The notes: generated by a model not told the origin, from the letters alone. Positions 22,990 to 32,024 are shown, counted from the first letter of the stretch. The stretch is DNA of 35,400 nt from CAYPKW01 sp964411425 (GCA_964411425.1 CAYPKW010000025.1:1-35400), one strand, 5' to 3'. Made by a program: numbers and translations.

Positions 22990-24651
22990 TTATACCGGCA
23001 GGGTGACGACGAACCTGGCGCCGGCGACGGCCCCGTCGGCGGCGCGTCGGTTCTCGGCGCGGATGGCGCCGCCGTGGGCCTCGACGACCTGCTTCGATAT
23101 GCTGAGCCCGAGCCCGGAATGGCTGCCGAATTTCTCGCCCGCCGGACGCTCCGAATAGAAGCGCTCGAAGATCGCCGCAAGCTTGCCCTCGGGGATGCCG
23201 GGGCCCTCGTCGCTCACGCTGACCCGCACCGTGTCGCCGTCGCGCGCCGCGGCGACTCGGATTTCGCCGCCCGGCGGGCTGAAGGACAGCGCATTGGCGA
23301 CCAGGTTGCGGAATACCTGGGCGAGCCGGTCCGCGATGCCGGGCACCGTCAGGTCCTGGTGCGCGGCAAGCTCGAGGGAAAGACGCGGCGCCTCGGGCCC
23401 GGCGGTGGCCTGGTGCGCCTCGACGAAGGCTCGCAGCATGCCCGCGAGATCGACCGGCACCATCTCCGCCCGCGACAGCTCGGCATCGAGCCGCGAGGCG
23501 CTCGAAATATCGCTGATGAGGCGATCGAGGCGCTGCACGTCGTCGAGAATGATGGCCACCAGCTTCCTCTGCTGCGCCGGGTCCTCGATGCGGGACACGG
23601 TCTCCACCGCGCTGCGTAGCGAGCTAAGCGGGTTCTTGATCTCGTGCGCCACGTCGGCGGCGAAGCGTTCGATGGCGTCGATTCGGGTCCATAACGCGTC
23701 CGTCATGTCGCGCAGCGCCCCCGACAGCTCGCCGATCTCGTCGCGCCGCTTGGTGAAGTCGGGAATCGCGGTGCGCCGGCGCTGGCCGTGGCGCACTCGA
23801 TCGGCCGCCGCGGCCAGGCGGCGGACCGGCCGGGCGATGGTGCTGGCAAGGTACAGCGACAGCAGCACGGTGACGGCGAGTGCCGCGCCGAACACCTGCA
23901 GGATGGCGAAGCGCACGCCGCGCACCGCCGCGTCGATGTCGCGCCCGTCGGCCGTCAGCATGAGGGCGCCGAGCACTTGGCGATAGCGTTGCACAGGTGC
24001 CGCCACCGAGAGGATCAGGTTGCCCCTGCCGTCCTGACGCAGCGCGCGGGCCACCTCGCCGCCGAGCGCCCGCATCGCCTCCGGATAGTCCGCGGCGCTG
24101 GGGTCGGCGCTTTCGCGATAGGGCGCCAATCGCTCGCCGCGCGGCAACAGGCCGGTGATCCAGTCGTAGGCCCGGTTCGCCAGCTCGTACAGCCTGCCGC
24201 CGTCGCTCGCCGGCGGCAGCACCTCGATCTCGATCTGGCCGCCGGGACCGATCAGCAGCGAGCTGTCGACCAGCGTCTTCCCCTCGCGCCCGAACAGCCG
24301 GGCCCGGTTCTCCGACACCATCACCAGTCGGCGCACCAGATCGCGGGAGCGGTCGGCCGACAGCCGCTCCTCGCCGCTGTCCTCCGTGACCACGCCGCTC
24401 GCCGCCAGCGCGCCGGCGATGAGCTGGCCTTCGATCGCCATGGAGTCGAGCTCCTGCTCGACCAGCTCCTGGCGATAGTCGTCGAGGAACAGCAGGCCGC
24501 CCACCGGAATGGCGAGCGCCAGCACGTTCAAGGTGAGGATCCGTCGGGTGAGCGGCGACAGGCGCCGGCGCCGGCGCCGGCGGGCCGCGCGCTTCGCCGC
24601 CGTGGGGCCTGCGCCCAAGCCCAGCCGCTCGGCCGGCGCCGCCGCGCTCAC
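22990..24651 (-). CDS. chvG: Sensor histidine kinase ChvG (ExoS/BatS type)
   Basis: ChvG senses acid or envelope conditions and phosphorylates ChvI. The GTG at 24649-24651, eight bases after a GAGG site, gives 553 residues. Features in order are a basic N-terminus with a run of Arg, a membrane helix (LTLNVLALAIPVGGLLFL, about 35-52), a large periplasmic region, a second helix (FAILQVFGAALAVTVLLSLYLA, around 245-270), a HAMP segment (STIARPVRRLAAAADRVR), His336 in DVAHEIKNPLSSL, then NLVANALSFSP, DEGPGIP and HSGLGLSISKQVV. It follows chvI by 7 bases and runs into hprK. Confidence 0.93.
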   Translation of the reverse strand: MSAAAPAERLGLGAGPTAAKRAARRRRRRRLSPLTRRILTLNVLALAIPVGGLLFLDDYRQELVEQELDSMAIEGQLIAGALAASGVVTEDSGEERLSADRSRDLVRRLVMVSENRARLFGREGKTLVDSSLLIGPGGQIEIEVLPPASDGGRLYELANRAYDWITGLLPRGERLAPYRESADPSAADYPEAMRALGGEVARALRQDGRGNLILSVAAPVQRYRQVLGALMLTADGRDIDAAVRGVRFAILQVFGAALAVTVLLSLYLASTIARPVRRLAAAADRVRHGQRRRTAIPDFTKRRDEIGELSGALRDMTDALWTRIDAIERFAADVAHEIKNPLSSLRSAVETVSRIEDPAQQRKLVAIILDDVQRLDRLISDISSASRLDAELSRAEMVPVDLAGMLRAFVEAHQATAGPEAPRLSLELAAHQDLTVPGIADRLAQVFRNLVANALSFSPPGGEIRVAAARDGDTVRVSVSDEGPGIPEGKLAAIFERFYSERPAGEKFGSHSGLGLSISKQVVEAHGGAIRAENRRAADGAVAGARFVVTLPV

Positions 24652-24658
24652 GCCCGCC

Positions 24659-25348
24659 TCAGCCGTCGCGGTAGCGATAGCCGACGCCGTAGAGGGTTTC
24701 GATCTGGGCAAACTCCGGGTCCAGCGCCTTGAACTTCTTGCGCAGGCGCTTGATATGGCTGTCGATGGTGCGGTCGTCGACGTAGATGTGCTCGCCATAG
24801 GCGGCATCCATCAATTGGTCGCGATTCTTCACGTGGCCGGGGCGGCCGGCCAGCGACTTCAGCAGCAGGAACTCGGTCACCGTGAGATCGATCGGCCGCC
24901 CTTTCCAGGTGCAGGAATGCCGGCCGGTGTCGAGCGAGAGTTCGCCGCGCTGCATGACTTCGCCCGGGGCGCCGTCGCGCCCCGGGGCCTCGCGGCGCAA
25001 CAGCACCCGGATGCGCTCGATCAGCAGGCGCTGGGAGAACGGCTTCTTGACGTAATCGTCGGCTCCCATGCGCAGGCCCATGATCTCGTCGATCTCGTCG
25101 TCCTTCGAGGTGAGGAAGATGACCGGCAGATCGCTGGCGCGGCGCAGCCGCTCCAACAGCTCCATGCCGTCCATGCGCGGCATCTTGATGTCGAGAATCG
25201 CCAGGTCGACGGGGTTCGCGGCAAGCGCGCGCAGCGCCTCGGCGCCGTCGCTGTAGGTGCGCACCTGGAAGCCCTCGGCCTCGAGCGCGATCGAAACGGA
25301 AGTCAGGATATTGCGGTCGTCGTCGACCAGCGCGATGGTCTGCGGCAC
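24659..25348 (-). CDS. chvI: Response regulator ChvI (OmpR family)
   Basis: This DNA-binding partner of ChvG has 229 residues. The receiver domain has the acidic pocket at D9-D11 (LVDDD), phospho-acceptor D53 (AILDIKMPRMDG), the T/K positions in FLTSKDD and VKKPFS. The winged-helix domain (about 130-228) includes LTVTEFLLLKSLAGRPGHV, RTIDSHIKRLRKKF and the closing YGVGYRYRDG. It is the first gene of the chvI-chvG-hprK-rapZ-EIIA-HPr-EI run, so its promoter is expected in the 150 bases shared with the diverging HugZ-like gene. Confidence 0.95.
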   Translation of the reverse strand: MPQTIALVDDDRNILTSVSIALEAEGFQVRTYSDGAEALRALAANPVDLAILDIKMPRMDGMELLERLRRASDLPVIFLTSKDDEIDEIMGLRMGADDYVKKPFSQRLLIERIRVLLRREAPGRDGAPGEVMQRGELSLDTGRHSCTWKGRPIDLTVTEFLLLKSLAGRPGHVKNRDQLMDAAYGEHIYVDDRTIDSHIKRLRKKFKALDPEFAQIETLYGVGYRYRDG

Positions 25349-25498
25349 GGTGGATTCACTCCCCTAATCAACGGGCGCCCAAATCGTGGCAGGTTCCGCG
25401 GCAAGATTGCAAGGCTTTATGGCCGGATTGGGGCGGCGCCCGCCGATTGACCGGCTAGGCCCGGGGCAGCGAAACTGGGGGCCGTGGGAGCGACCGCC

Positions 25499-26233
25499 AT
25501 GACCGCCGAACCGTCCGGCGCCTGGGCGCGCCGCCTGCTGCGCGCCGCCGACCGTGCCGCGCTGGCGACCCGGCTGCCCGAGGCGCCGCCGGTGGCACCC
25601 GAGGGCGGTCCGGGCTGGCCCTACGCCTCGTTGGCGCTGCTGGCGGCCGATCACGATGCGGCTCCCCTGCTGCTGCTCTCGGACTTGGCCGAACATGCCC
25701 GCAACATCGCGGCCGATCCGCGCGTGGCGCTGCTCATCGACGGGACCGGCGGCTGGGCCGATCCGCTCGCCGGCCCGCGTCTTACTCTGTTGGGGCGGGC
25801 GGCCAAGGACGATTGCCCGCGCCGGCGCGGGCGCTTCCTCGCCCGCCACCCTGCGGCCGAGGCTTACGCCGGCTTCGCCGATTTTCATCTCTATCGCGTC
25901 GCCGTGAGCGGCGCCCATATGGTGGCCGGCTTCGGGCGCATCGCCTGGATCGCCGCCGCCGACCTGGCGTTCGGCTGCCGCGACGCTGAGCCCTTGGCGG
26001 CGGGCGAGCCGGCGATCCTCGCGCGCATGAACGGCGAGCACGCCGCGGCCGTCGACCGCATGGCGAACCGCCTGCTCGGTCGGACCGGGACGGGCTGGCG
26101 CATGACCGGCATCGACCCGGAAGGCTGCGATCTGCGCCGCGCCGGCCTGGTCGCCCGTCTCGATTTCGCGGGTGCGGTGTGGGATGCCGAGGGCGCCGAG
26201 GCCGCGCTCCTGCGTCTCGCCATGTCGCCGTGA
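25499..26233 (+). CDS. HugZ-like heme-related protein (pyridoxamine oxidase fold plus DUF2470)
   Basis: The 244-residue protein has an FMN-binding split-barrel domain like pyridoxamine phosphate oxidase (WPYASLALLAADHDAAPLLLLSDLAEHAR region, about 38-70, then RVALLIDGT and LLGRA). A C-terminal DUF2470-type domain follows (EPAILARMNGEHAAAVDRMA, about 170-190, then GIDPEGCDLR). HugZ/HutZ proteins degrade or handle heme; relatives without proven activity are common, so heme use is an inference. The ATG follows a GGGAG site at a good distance. It is divergent from chvI. Confidence 0.82.
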   Translation: MTAEPSGAWARRLLRAADRAALATRLPEAPPVAPEGGPGWPYASLALLAADHDAAPLLLLSDLAEHARNIAADPRVALLIDGTGGWADPLAGPRLTLLGRAAKDDCPRRRGRFLARHPAAEAYAGFADFHLYRVAVSGAHMVAGFGRIAWIAAADLAFGCRDAEPLAAGEPAILARMNGEHAAAVDRMANRLLGRTGTGWRMTGIDPEGCDLRRAGLVARLDFAGAVWDAEGAEAALLRLAMSP

Positions 26234-26252
26234 CCGGCTTCTCGGCCGGTCA
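26231..26252. terminator. Hairpin at the end of the HugZ-like gene
   Basis: TGACCGGC (26231-26238) and GCCGGTCA (26245-26252) form an 8-bp stem with a 6-base loop; the first arm includes the stop codon. It lies between two convergent genes. No T tract follows, so termination strength is unclear. Confidence 0.4.
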
Positions 26253-26298
26253 GGGGTTAATCCGGAGCGCGCGAATTTCTAGTCGGAGAGACGCGGGC

Positions 26299-26529
26299 TT
26301 ACCGGTGGCTGCCCTGGTCGACGATATAGCCGGTCGCGGCGCCCACGCCAGCGCCGATCAACGCGCCGGTGCCGATGCCAAGCCCGGGGGTCACGGCGCC
26401 GACCACGGCACCGGCCCCGGCGCCGATGGCGGCGCCGCTCAACACACTCTGCTCGGTGGAGTTCATGTTGGAACAGCCGGTCAACGCCAGCAGCGTCAGA
26501 GCCGACAATGCCACCGCAACGCGCTTCAT
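26299..26529 (-). CDS. Small glycine-zipper lipoprotein (first paralogue)
   Basis: The 76-residue protein starts with a lipoprotein signal (LTLLALTGC, Cys about 18) and then has a glycine-zipper stretch, GAAIGAGAGAVVGAVTPGLG, followed by GTGALIGAGVGAATGY. It is likely anchored to the outer membrane, as other glycine-zipper lipoproteins are. The ATG at 26527-26529 follows GGGAGG. A close paralogue lies at 31636-31884. Its function is unknown. Confidence 0.82.
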   Translation of the reverse strand: MKRVAVALSALTLLALTGCSNMNSTEQSVLSGAAIGAGAGAVVGAVTPGLGIGTGALIGAGVGAATGYIVDQGSHR

Positions 26530-26748
26530 CGCAGCCTCCCTCGAATTGGACCCTCGCCATCGGCGAGTCCCATGAAAGATGGGCATGACGGCGCCGGTCG
26601 TCAACCATGCATCTGTGGCAATGCTGTGGCGCGCGCCGCGGCGTTCAGGATTTCTTAAGCAGAAACAGTGGATTATGGGACACAGCTGCGGGCGCTTGGG
26701 CGCGCGGGCGAACGCCACCCATGCCGGCCGCCGAGGGGAGAAGTGCCG

Positions 26749-27306
26749 ATGAAGATTCTATCCGCCGTGCTGTTCGGCCTTGCCCTGCTGTTGCTGCTGT
26801 GGGGCGTCGTCATCTTCAATGCTTTGGTGGCTCGCAGGAACCAGGTGCGCAACGCGTGGCGCCAGATCGACGTGCAGTTGAAGCGCCGCCACGACCTCAT
26901 CCCCAACCTGGTCGAGGTGGTGAAGGACTACCTGAGTTACGAGCAGGAAACACTGCGCCAGGTGATCGAGGCGCGCAGCGGCGCCGTCAAGGCTTCCGGC
27001 GCCCGCGAAACCCTGGCCGCCGAGCAGGTGCTGACCGGCGCCCTCGGCCGCCTGTTCGCCCTGATGGAGAACTATCCCGAACTCAAGGCCGACGGGCGGG
27101 TGTCGCAACTCATGGAGGAGTTGAGCTCGACCGAGAACATGATTGCCTTCGCCCGGCAGTTCTACAATGACAGCGTCATGGAGCTGAACAATACGATCGA
27201 AAGTGTTCCCTCGAACATCGTGGCCGGCCTGTTCGGCTTCTCGCTCGCCGTCCATTTCGAGGCTCCCGAGGCCGCGCTCGCGACGCCCAGCGCCAACCTG
27301 CGCTGA
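26749..27306 (+). CDS. lemA: LemA family protein
   Basis: The 185-residue protein has one N-terminal membrane helix (LSAVLFGLALLLLLWGVVIFN, about 4-24), a short cytoplasmic or periplasmic coiled segment with the family's NQVRNAWRQIDVQLKRRHDLIPNLV, and a helical body ending in the FYNDSV / NTIESVPSNIVAG signature. LemA proteins are often next to membrane proteases. Here an M48 protease starts nine bases after the stop, so the two probably work together. The ATG at 26749 follows GGGGAG; longer upstream frames have no such site. Confidence 0.92.
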   Translation: MKILSAVLFGLALLLLLWGVVIFNALVARRNQVRNAWRQIDVQLKRRHDLIPNLVEVVKDYLSYEQETLRQVIEARSGAVKASGARETLAAEQVLTGALGRLFALMENYPELKADGRVSQLMEELSSTENMIAFARQFYNDSVMELNNTIESVPSNIVAGLFGFSLAVHFEAPEAALATPSANLR

Positions 27307-27315
27307 TCGGCAATA

Positions 27316-28311
27316 ATGACGCAGATGGCGGCATCGCTGGCGGCGGGCTTGGATGCGCCCGCCATCAACGCGACCGATTTCCTTGCCGCGCAGCGCGCCA
27401 ATCGGCGCAACACAGATCTTCTGGTTGTCGTGCTGCTTCTGCTGGGCGCCGCGCTCGGCTACGTCCTCGGCTGGGGGGCGCAAAACTGGGACGCGGAGGA
27501 CCCGCTGGCGATCGTCCTCGTCATGAGCCCCTGGGGCATCGTCGGGGGCGGCGTGCTGCTCGCCATCGGCTGCATGGCGACCGCCGTCACCTTCGCCGCC
27601 GGCGGCCGCGTCATCCTGAGGTTGACGGGCGCCCGCCTCGTCGACGCCGAAGAGGAGCCGGTGCTGCACAACGTGGTCGAGGAAATGGCGGTCGCGGCGG
27701 GTCTGCCGAAGCCGGAGGTTGCCGTCATTCCAACCGCCGCGCTCAACGCGTTCGCCACCGGCATGGATCCCAAGACCGCCACCATCGGCGTGACCCTAGG
27801 GCTGCTCAAGGACCTGTCGCGCGAGGAACTGCAAGGCGTCGTCGCGCACGAGACGGCGCATATCCTCAACGGCGATATCCGTTACCTGACGGCGGTGGGC
27901 GTGCTGGTCGGGCTCATCGCGCTCATCGGCGACGGCGTCGCCCGCGGCGCGCGGCGTGGGGTTGCGGGCGGCGGCCGCCGGCGCCCCTGGATAGTGCCGC
28001 TCATCGTCATGGTGTTCGCCGTGCTGGCCCCGATCGCCGCCCAACTGGTCAGGCTCGCGGTGTCCCGCCAGCGCGAATATCTCGCCGACGCCACCGCGGT
28101 ACAGCTCGCGCGCAACCCCCGCGGGCTGATCGCCGCCCTGCGCAAGCTGGGCCGGCAGGCGGAGCCGTTCGATGGCGCCAACCGCGCCACCCAGCACATG
28201 TTCATCGTCAACCCCTTGCGCGACTTCGCGGCGGACGCAGGCGCGCTGTTCGCCACCCATCCGCCGATCGAGAAGCGCATCGAGCGCCTGGCCAACCTGG
28301 GCCGCGTCTGA
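27316..28311 (+). CDS. M48 family membrane metalloprotease (HtpX-like)
   Basis: The 331-residue zinc protease has the HExxH motif as HETAH (about 178-182) in VVAHETAHILNGD, and the third zinc ligand Glu in the SRQREYLADATAVQL segment. Membrane helices flank this core: about 35-55 (LLVVVLLLLGAALGYVLGW), 72-95, and a pair after the HETAH (about 190-250). HtpX-type proteases clear misfolded membrane proteins. It is linked to lemA and converges on polA with only eight bases between the stops. An alternative ATG lies three codons into the frame. Confidence 0.9.
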   Translation: MTQMAASLAAGLDAPAINATDFLAAQRANRRNTDLLVVVLLLLGAALGYVLGWGAQNWDAEDPLAIVLVMSPWGIVGGGVLLAIGCMATAVTFAAGGRVILRLTGARLVDAEEEPVLHNVVEEMAVAAGLPKPEVAVIPTAALNAFATGMDPKTATIGVTLGLLKDLSREELQGVVAHETAHILNGDIRYLTAVGVLVGLIALIGDGVARGARRGVAGGGRRRPWIVPLIVMVFAVLAPIAAQLVRLAVSRQREYLADATAVQLARNPRGLIAALRKLGRQAEPFDGANRATQHMFIVNPLRDFAADAGALFATHPPIEKRIERLANLGRV

Positions 28312-28319
28312 GCGCCGCG

Positions 28320-31070
28320 CTAATGCGCGTCGGCCCAGTTGTCGGCCATGCCGGCGTCGGCCACCAGCGGCACCGACAGCTCGACGGCGGGCAGCGGCGC
28401 CTTCTCCATCACGTCCTTGACCAGCGCCGCCGTGTCCGCCGCCTCCCCTTTCGGCACCTCGAACAGCAGCTCGTCGTGCACCTGCAACAGCATGCGCGCC
28501 TTGAGCCCGCGCGCTTCGAGCGCCGGCGGCACGCGGATCATGGCGCGCTTGATGATGTCGGCGGCCGACCCTTGCAAGGGCGCGTTGATCGCGGCCCGTT
28601 CCATGAAACTCCGCCGCGCCTGGTTCTTGTCGTTGATGCCGGGCACCGGGCAGCGCCGCCCGAACAGCGTCGTCACGTAGCCCGTCTCGCGCGCCGTCTT
28701 CTTGGTCCGCTCCATGTAGTCGCGGATGCCGGGATAGCGCGCGAAATAGGCGTCGATGTAGGCCTTCGCCTCGCCTTGCGGAATGCCTAGCTGCTGGCCA
28801 AGCCCGAACGGGCTGATGCCGTAGATGATGCCGAAGTTGATGGCCTTGGCGCGCCGGCGCACCATCGGGTCCATGCCGGCGACCGGCACGCCGAACACCT
28901 GCGAGGCAGTGAGCGCGTGGATGTCGGCGCCGCGGAGGAACGCCTCCTTGAGCGCCGCCACCTCGGCCATGTGGGCGGCGAGCCTGAGCTCGATCTGCGA
29001 GTAGTCGACCGACAGCAGCAGGTGTCCCTTCTCGGCGATGAAGGCGCGCCGGATCTTGCGCCCCTCCTCGGTGCGCACCGGGATGTTCTGCAGATTGGGA
29101 TCGGTCGAGGCGAGCCGCCCGGTCGAGGTGGCGGCCAGCGCGAAGGAGGTATGCACGCGCCCGGTGCGCGGGTCGATCTCGGCGCCGAGCGCGTCGGCGT
29201 AGGTGCTCTTCAGTTTCGCGAGCTGGCGCCAGTCGAGCACGCGGGCCGGCAGCTTGTGGCCCTGGGCCGCCAGCTCCTCGAGCACCTCGGCGCCGGTGGC
29301 GTAGGCGCCGGTCTTGCCCTTCTTGCCTTCGCCCACTCCCATCTCGTCGAATAGCACCTCGCCCAACTGCTTGGGCGAGCCGACGTTGAAGGTGCGGCCG
29401 GCCAGGCGCTGGATTTCCGCCTCCAGCGCGGCCATGCGCCGGGCGAAGTCCTCCGACAGGCGCCGCAGCTCGCCCGCGTCCACCTTGACGCCGGCCCGCT
29501 CCATCGCCGCCACCACCGGAGCCAACGGGCGCTCGATGGTCTCGTAGAGGCCGACCAGCCGCTCCTGCAGAAGACGCGGTTTCAAGGCGCGGTAGAGCCG
29601 CAGCGTCACGTCCGCGTCCTCGGCGGCATAGTCGAGCGCCCGGTCCAGCGCCACGAAGTCGAACGTCGTCTGCGCCTTGCCGCTGCCGGCCACGTCCGCG
29701 AACTTGATGGTGGCATGGCCGAGGTGGCTGAGCGCCAACTCGTCCATGCCATGGCCCTGGCCGCCTCCATCCAGCACGTAGGACATCAACATCGTGTCGT
29801 CGTGCGGCCGAATCGCGATCCCGAGGCCAGCCATCACGGCCATGTCGTATTTGATGTTCTGGCCGATCTTGAGAACGCTCTCGTCCTCCAGCAGCCCCCG
29901 CAGCAGATCGAGCGCCTCGGCGAGAGGGATCTGTCTTGACCCGCTTCCCGGTTCGGCGCCGCCCGGCGCCCGGTGGGCGAGCGGCACGTAACAGGCCTCG
30001 CCTGGCGCCACCGCCAGCGAGAATCCCACCAGGCTCGCCCGCACGGGGTTTAGCGACGTGGTCTCGGTGTCGAACGCGACGAAACCGGCCTTGCGCGCGC
30101 GCTCGACCCATTGGCTGAGCGCGAGCCCATCCTGCACCAATTGGTAGCCGCCGCGATCGACCGCCTTGCCGCTGCCGGCCTCGGCTTTGGCGGCGGCCGG
30201 GGCTTCAGCCTCGATGCGCGCGATCACCGAGCGGAACTGGTTCTCCTTGAGGAACGCCAGCAGCTTGTCCCGGTCCGGCTGGCGCCGCGCGAACGAGGCG
30301 AGCGGCTGCGGCAGCGGCACGTCGTCCTTTAGGCGCACCAGCTCGCGGGTGAGGCGCGCCGCGTCGGCGTTCAGGATCAGGGTCTGGCGCCGCTTCGGCT
30401 GCGTCACCTCGCCGGCGCGGGCCAACAGCGTGTCGAGGTCGCCGAATCGGTTGATGAGCTCGGCCGCGGTCTTGACTCCGATTCCGGGCACGCCCGGCAG
30501 GTTGTCGGTGGAATCGCCGGCCAGCGCCTGCACGTCCACCACCTTGTCCGGCCCGACGCCGAATTTTTCCCTGACCTCGGCCTCGCCGATCGGCCGGCTC
30601 TTGAGCGGGTCGAGCATGCCGATGCCCTCGCCCACCAACTGCATCATGTCCTTGTCGGACGACACGATGGTGACGCGGGCGCCGACGGCCGCCGCCTGGC
30701 GCGCGTAGGTGGCGATCAGGTCGTCGGCCTCGAAGCCTTCGAGCTCGACCGCCGGCAATCCGAACGCGCGGGTCGCCTCGCGCACCAGCGCGAACTGCGG
30801 CACCAGCTCCGGCGGCGGCGCGGGGCGGTTCGCCTTGTAGGCGGGGTAGAGGTCGTTGCGGAAGCTCCGGCGGCCCTTGTCGAAGATGACGGCGATGGCG
30901 TCGGCGTCGCTGTCGGCGATCAGCTTCATCAGCATGTTGACGAAGCCGAGCACGGCGTTGACCGGCGTGCCGTCGGCGCGCGTCATTGGCGGCAAGGCGT
31001 GGAAGGCGCGGAAGATGAAGCCCGAGCCGTCGACGAGATAGAGGTGATTGGGCTTGCTCGGCTCTGTCAT
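28320..31070 (-). CDS. polA: DNA polymerase I
   Basis: PolA fills gaps, removes RNA primers and takes part in excision repair. The ATG at 31068-31070 gives 916 residues beginning MTEPSKPNHLYLVDGSG; a further ATG six codons upstream is possible. The 5' nuclease domain (about 1-290) has VDGSGFIFRAFHALPP and TVS-like SSDKDMMQLV. The proofreading domain (about 325-510) has FVAFDTETTSLNP with intact D and E. The polymerase domain has VDYSQIELRLAAH, RRRAKAINFGIIYGIS and LQVHDELLFEVP. All catalytic groups look intact, and the length is normal. Confidence 0.96.
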   Translation of the reverse strand: MTEPSKPNHLYLVDGSGFIFRAFHALPPMTRADGTPVNAVLGFVNMLMKLIADSDADAIAVIFDKGRRSFRNDLYPAYKANRPAPPPELVPQFALVREATRAFGLPAVELEGFEADDLIATYARQAAAVGARVTIVSSDKDMMQLVGEGIGMLDPLKSRPIGEAEVREKFGVGPDKVVDVQALAGDSTDNLPGVPGIGVKTAAELINRFGDLDTLLARAGEVTQPKRRQTLILNADAARLTRELVRLKDDVPLPQPLASFARRQPDRDKLLAFLKENQFRSVIARIEAEAPAAAKAEAGSGKAVDRGGYQLVQDGLALSQWVERARKAGFVAFDTETTSLNPVRASLVGFSLAVAPGEACYVPLAHRAPGGAEPGSGSRQIPLAEALDLLRGLLEDESVLKIGQNIKYDMAVMAGLGIAIRPHDDTMLMSYVLDGGGQGHGMDELALSHLGHATIKFADVAGSGKAQTTFDFVALDRALDYAAEDADVTLRLYRALKPRLLQERLVGLYETIERPLAPVVAAMERAGVKVDAGELRRLSEDFARRMAALEAEIQRLAGRTFNVGSPKQLGEVLFDEMGVGEGKKGKTGAYATGAEVLEELAAQGHKLPARVLDWRQLAKLKSTYADALGAEIDPRTGRVHTSFALAATSTGRLASTDPNLQNIPVRTEEGRKIRRAFIAEKGHLLLSVDYSQIELRLAAHMAEVAALKEAFLRGADIHALTASQVFGVPVAGMDPMVRRRAKAINFGIIYGISPFGLGQQLGIPQGEAKAYIDAYFARYPGIRDYMERTKKTARETGYVTTLFGRRCPVPGINDKNQARRSFMERAAINAPLQGSAADIIKRAMIRVPPALEARGLKARMLLQVHDELLFEVPKGEAADTAALVKDVMEKAPLPAVELSVPLVADAGMADNWADAH

Positions 31071-31162
31071 GGCCTGGCGAGGATGCATGACCGGCCGCGC
31101 GCTGTCGAGTGCGCGGTCATGGGCTTGCCCGCGGTCAGTCCACTTCGAAGGGTGCGCGCGGC

Positions 31163-31390
31163 CTACGCAATCGGCACGTCGAGACGTGTGGGGAATATGT
31201 CGCCGCGGAGGCGGCCCCTAGTCTCGCTCCGGTCGGCGGTTTCCAGGAATAGTTCCACCGCCTCCTGCAAGTTCCGGCGCGCGGCCTCGATGTTCTCTCC
31301 CTGGCTTGCGACGTCGAGCTCGGGGCAGAGCGCTACAAAGCCGTCGCCCTCGCGATCAATGATGGCAATTGGCTGCTGCGTTCGGCCCAC
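31163..31390 (-). CDS. HicB-like antitoxin, no HicA seen
   Basis: This is a 75-residue protein of the HicB/UPF0150 fold: IAIIDREGDGFVALCPELDVASQGENIEAARRNLQEAVELFLE in family order (given in pieces: DGFVALCPELDV at about 16-27, GENIEAARRNLQEA at about 31-44). There is no C-terminal DNA-binding segment. HicA toxins are about 60 residues and would need about 180 bases beside it; neither the 74 bases to the polA end nor the upstream 245 bases hold one. It may be an orphan antitoxin or may act on its own. Confidence 0.75.
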   Translation of the reverse strand: MGRTQQPIAIIDREGDGFVALCPELDVASQGENIEAARRNLQEAVELFLETADRSETRGRLRGDIFPTRLDVPIA

Positions 31391-31586
31391 GCTGTCCTCC
31401 CATACGCACCGCGCCTTTCATAGCACTATATCCGGGACCGCAAGAGAATGCATAGCGGGGATACGCTCAAAGTCCCTGATACTAATACTAAAATGGTGTC
31501 ACAAATAAATATTATATATAGGGATTGAAAATATTGGTGTCGGTCACCATGTATATTGTTGGCAGACTACTTCTGAAATCACCGAT

Positions 31587-31603
31587 GCGGGCCGTCGGCC
31601 CGC
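31587..31603 (+). promoter_or_regulatory. Leader hairpin ahead of the second glycine-zipper gene
   Basis: GCGGGCC (31587-31593) and GGCCCGC (31597-31603) form a perfect 7-bp stem with loop GTC, 32 bases before the start codon at 31636. The DNA from about 31475 to 31550 is strikingly AT-rich for this window (TATTATATATAGG and similar), as expected for a promoter zone. The hairpin may act in the mRNA leader. No regulator can be named. Confidence 0.35.
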
Positions 31604-31635
31604 GGGATCGCAAACCCCCTTTTGGGAGACAGGTC

Positions 31636-31884
31636 ATGAAACGAATTCTCTTGGCGACCGCCATGTCCCTTTCGCTCCTCGCGTTAAGCGCGTGCGGTGG
31701 CAGTACCTCGGATCGCGCCTTGAGTGGCGGCGCCATCGGCGCCGGGGCCGGTGCCGTTCTTGGCGCTGTGACCCCTGGCCTCGGCGTCGGCACCGGCGCG
31801 TTGATCGGCGGCGCTGTCGGTGCCGGCACCGGTGCGCTAACCGAAGAGGAAGATATCGATCTCGGCACACCCATCTGGCGATAG
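31636..31884 (+). CDS. Small glycine-zipper lipoprotein (second paralogue)
   Basis: The 82-residue protein has a lipoprotein signal (LSLLALSAC, Cys at 20) and the zipper SGGAIGAGAGAVLGAVTPG then GTGALIGGAVGAGTGAL. It is strongly similar to the lipoprotein at 26299-26529 (AIGAGAGAV and GAVTPGLG are shared), but with an acidic tail (EEEDIDLG). The start follows GGGAG. Frames reaching further upstream lack a signal peptide. Outer-membrane location is inferred. Confidence 0.8.
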   Translation: MKRILLATAMSLSLLALSACGGSTSDRALSGGAIGAGAGAVLGAVTPGLGVGTGALIGGAVGAGTGALTEEEDIDLGTPIWR

Positions 31885-32024
31885 ACCGGGGCTTTCTCCC
31901 GCGGTTCTTGCCGCGGCTTCGATGATGGTTCGTCAAGCGCCGCAGCTTCAACTCTAGCGGTGCTTGACGCTCGACCGATCCTGATCAGCCTGGTTGTTCC
32001 ACAATCAGATAGAGGAGAACAGGC

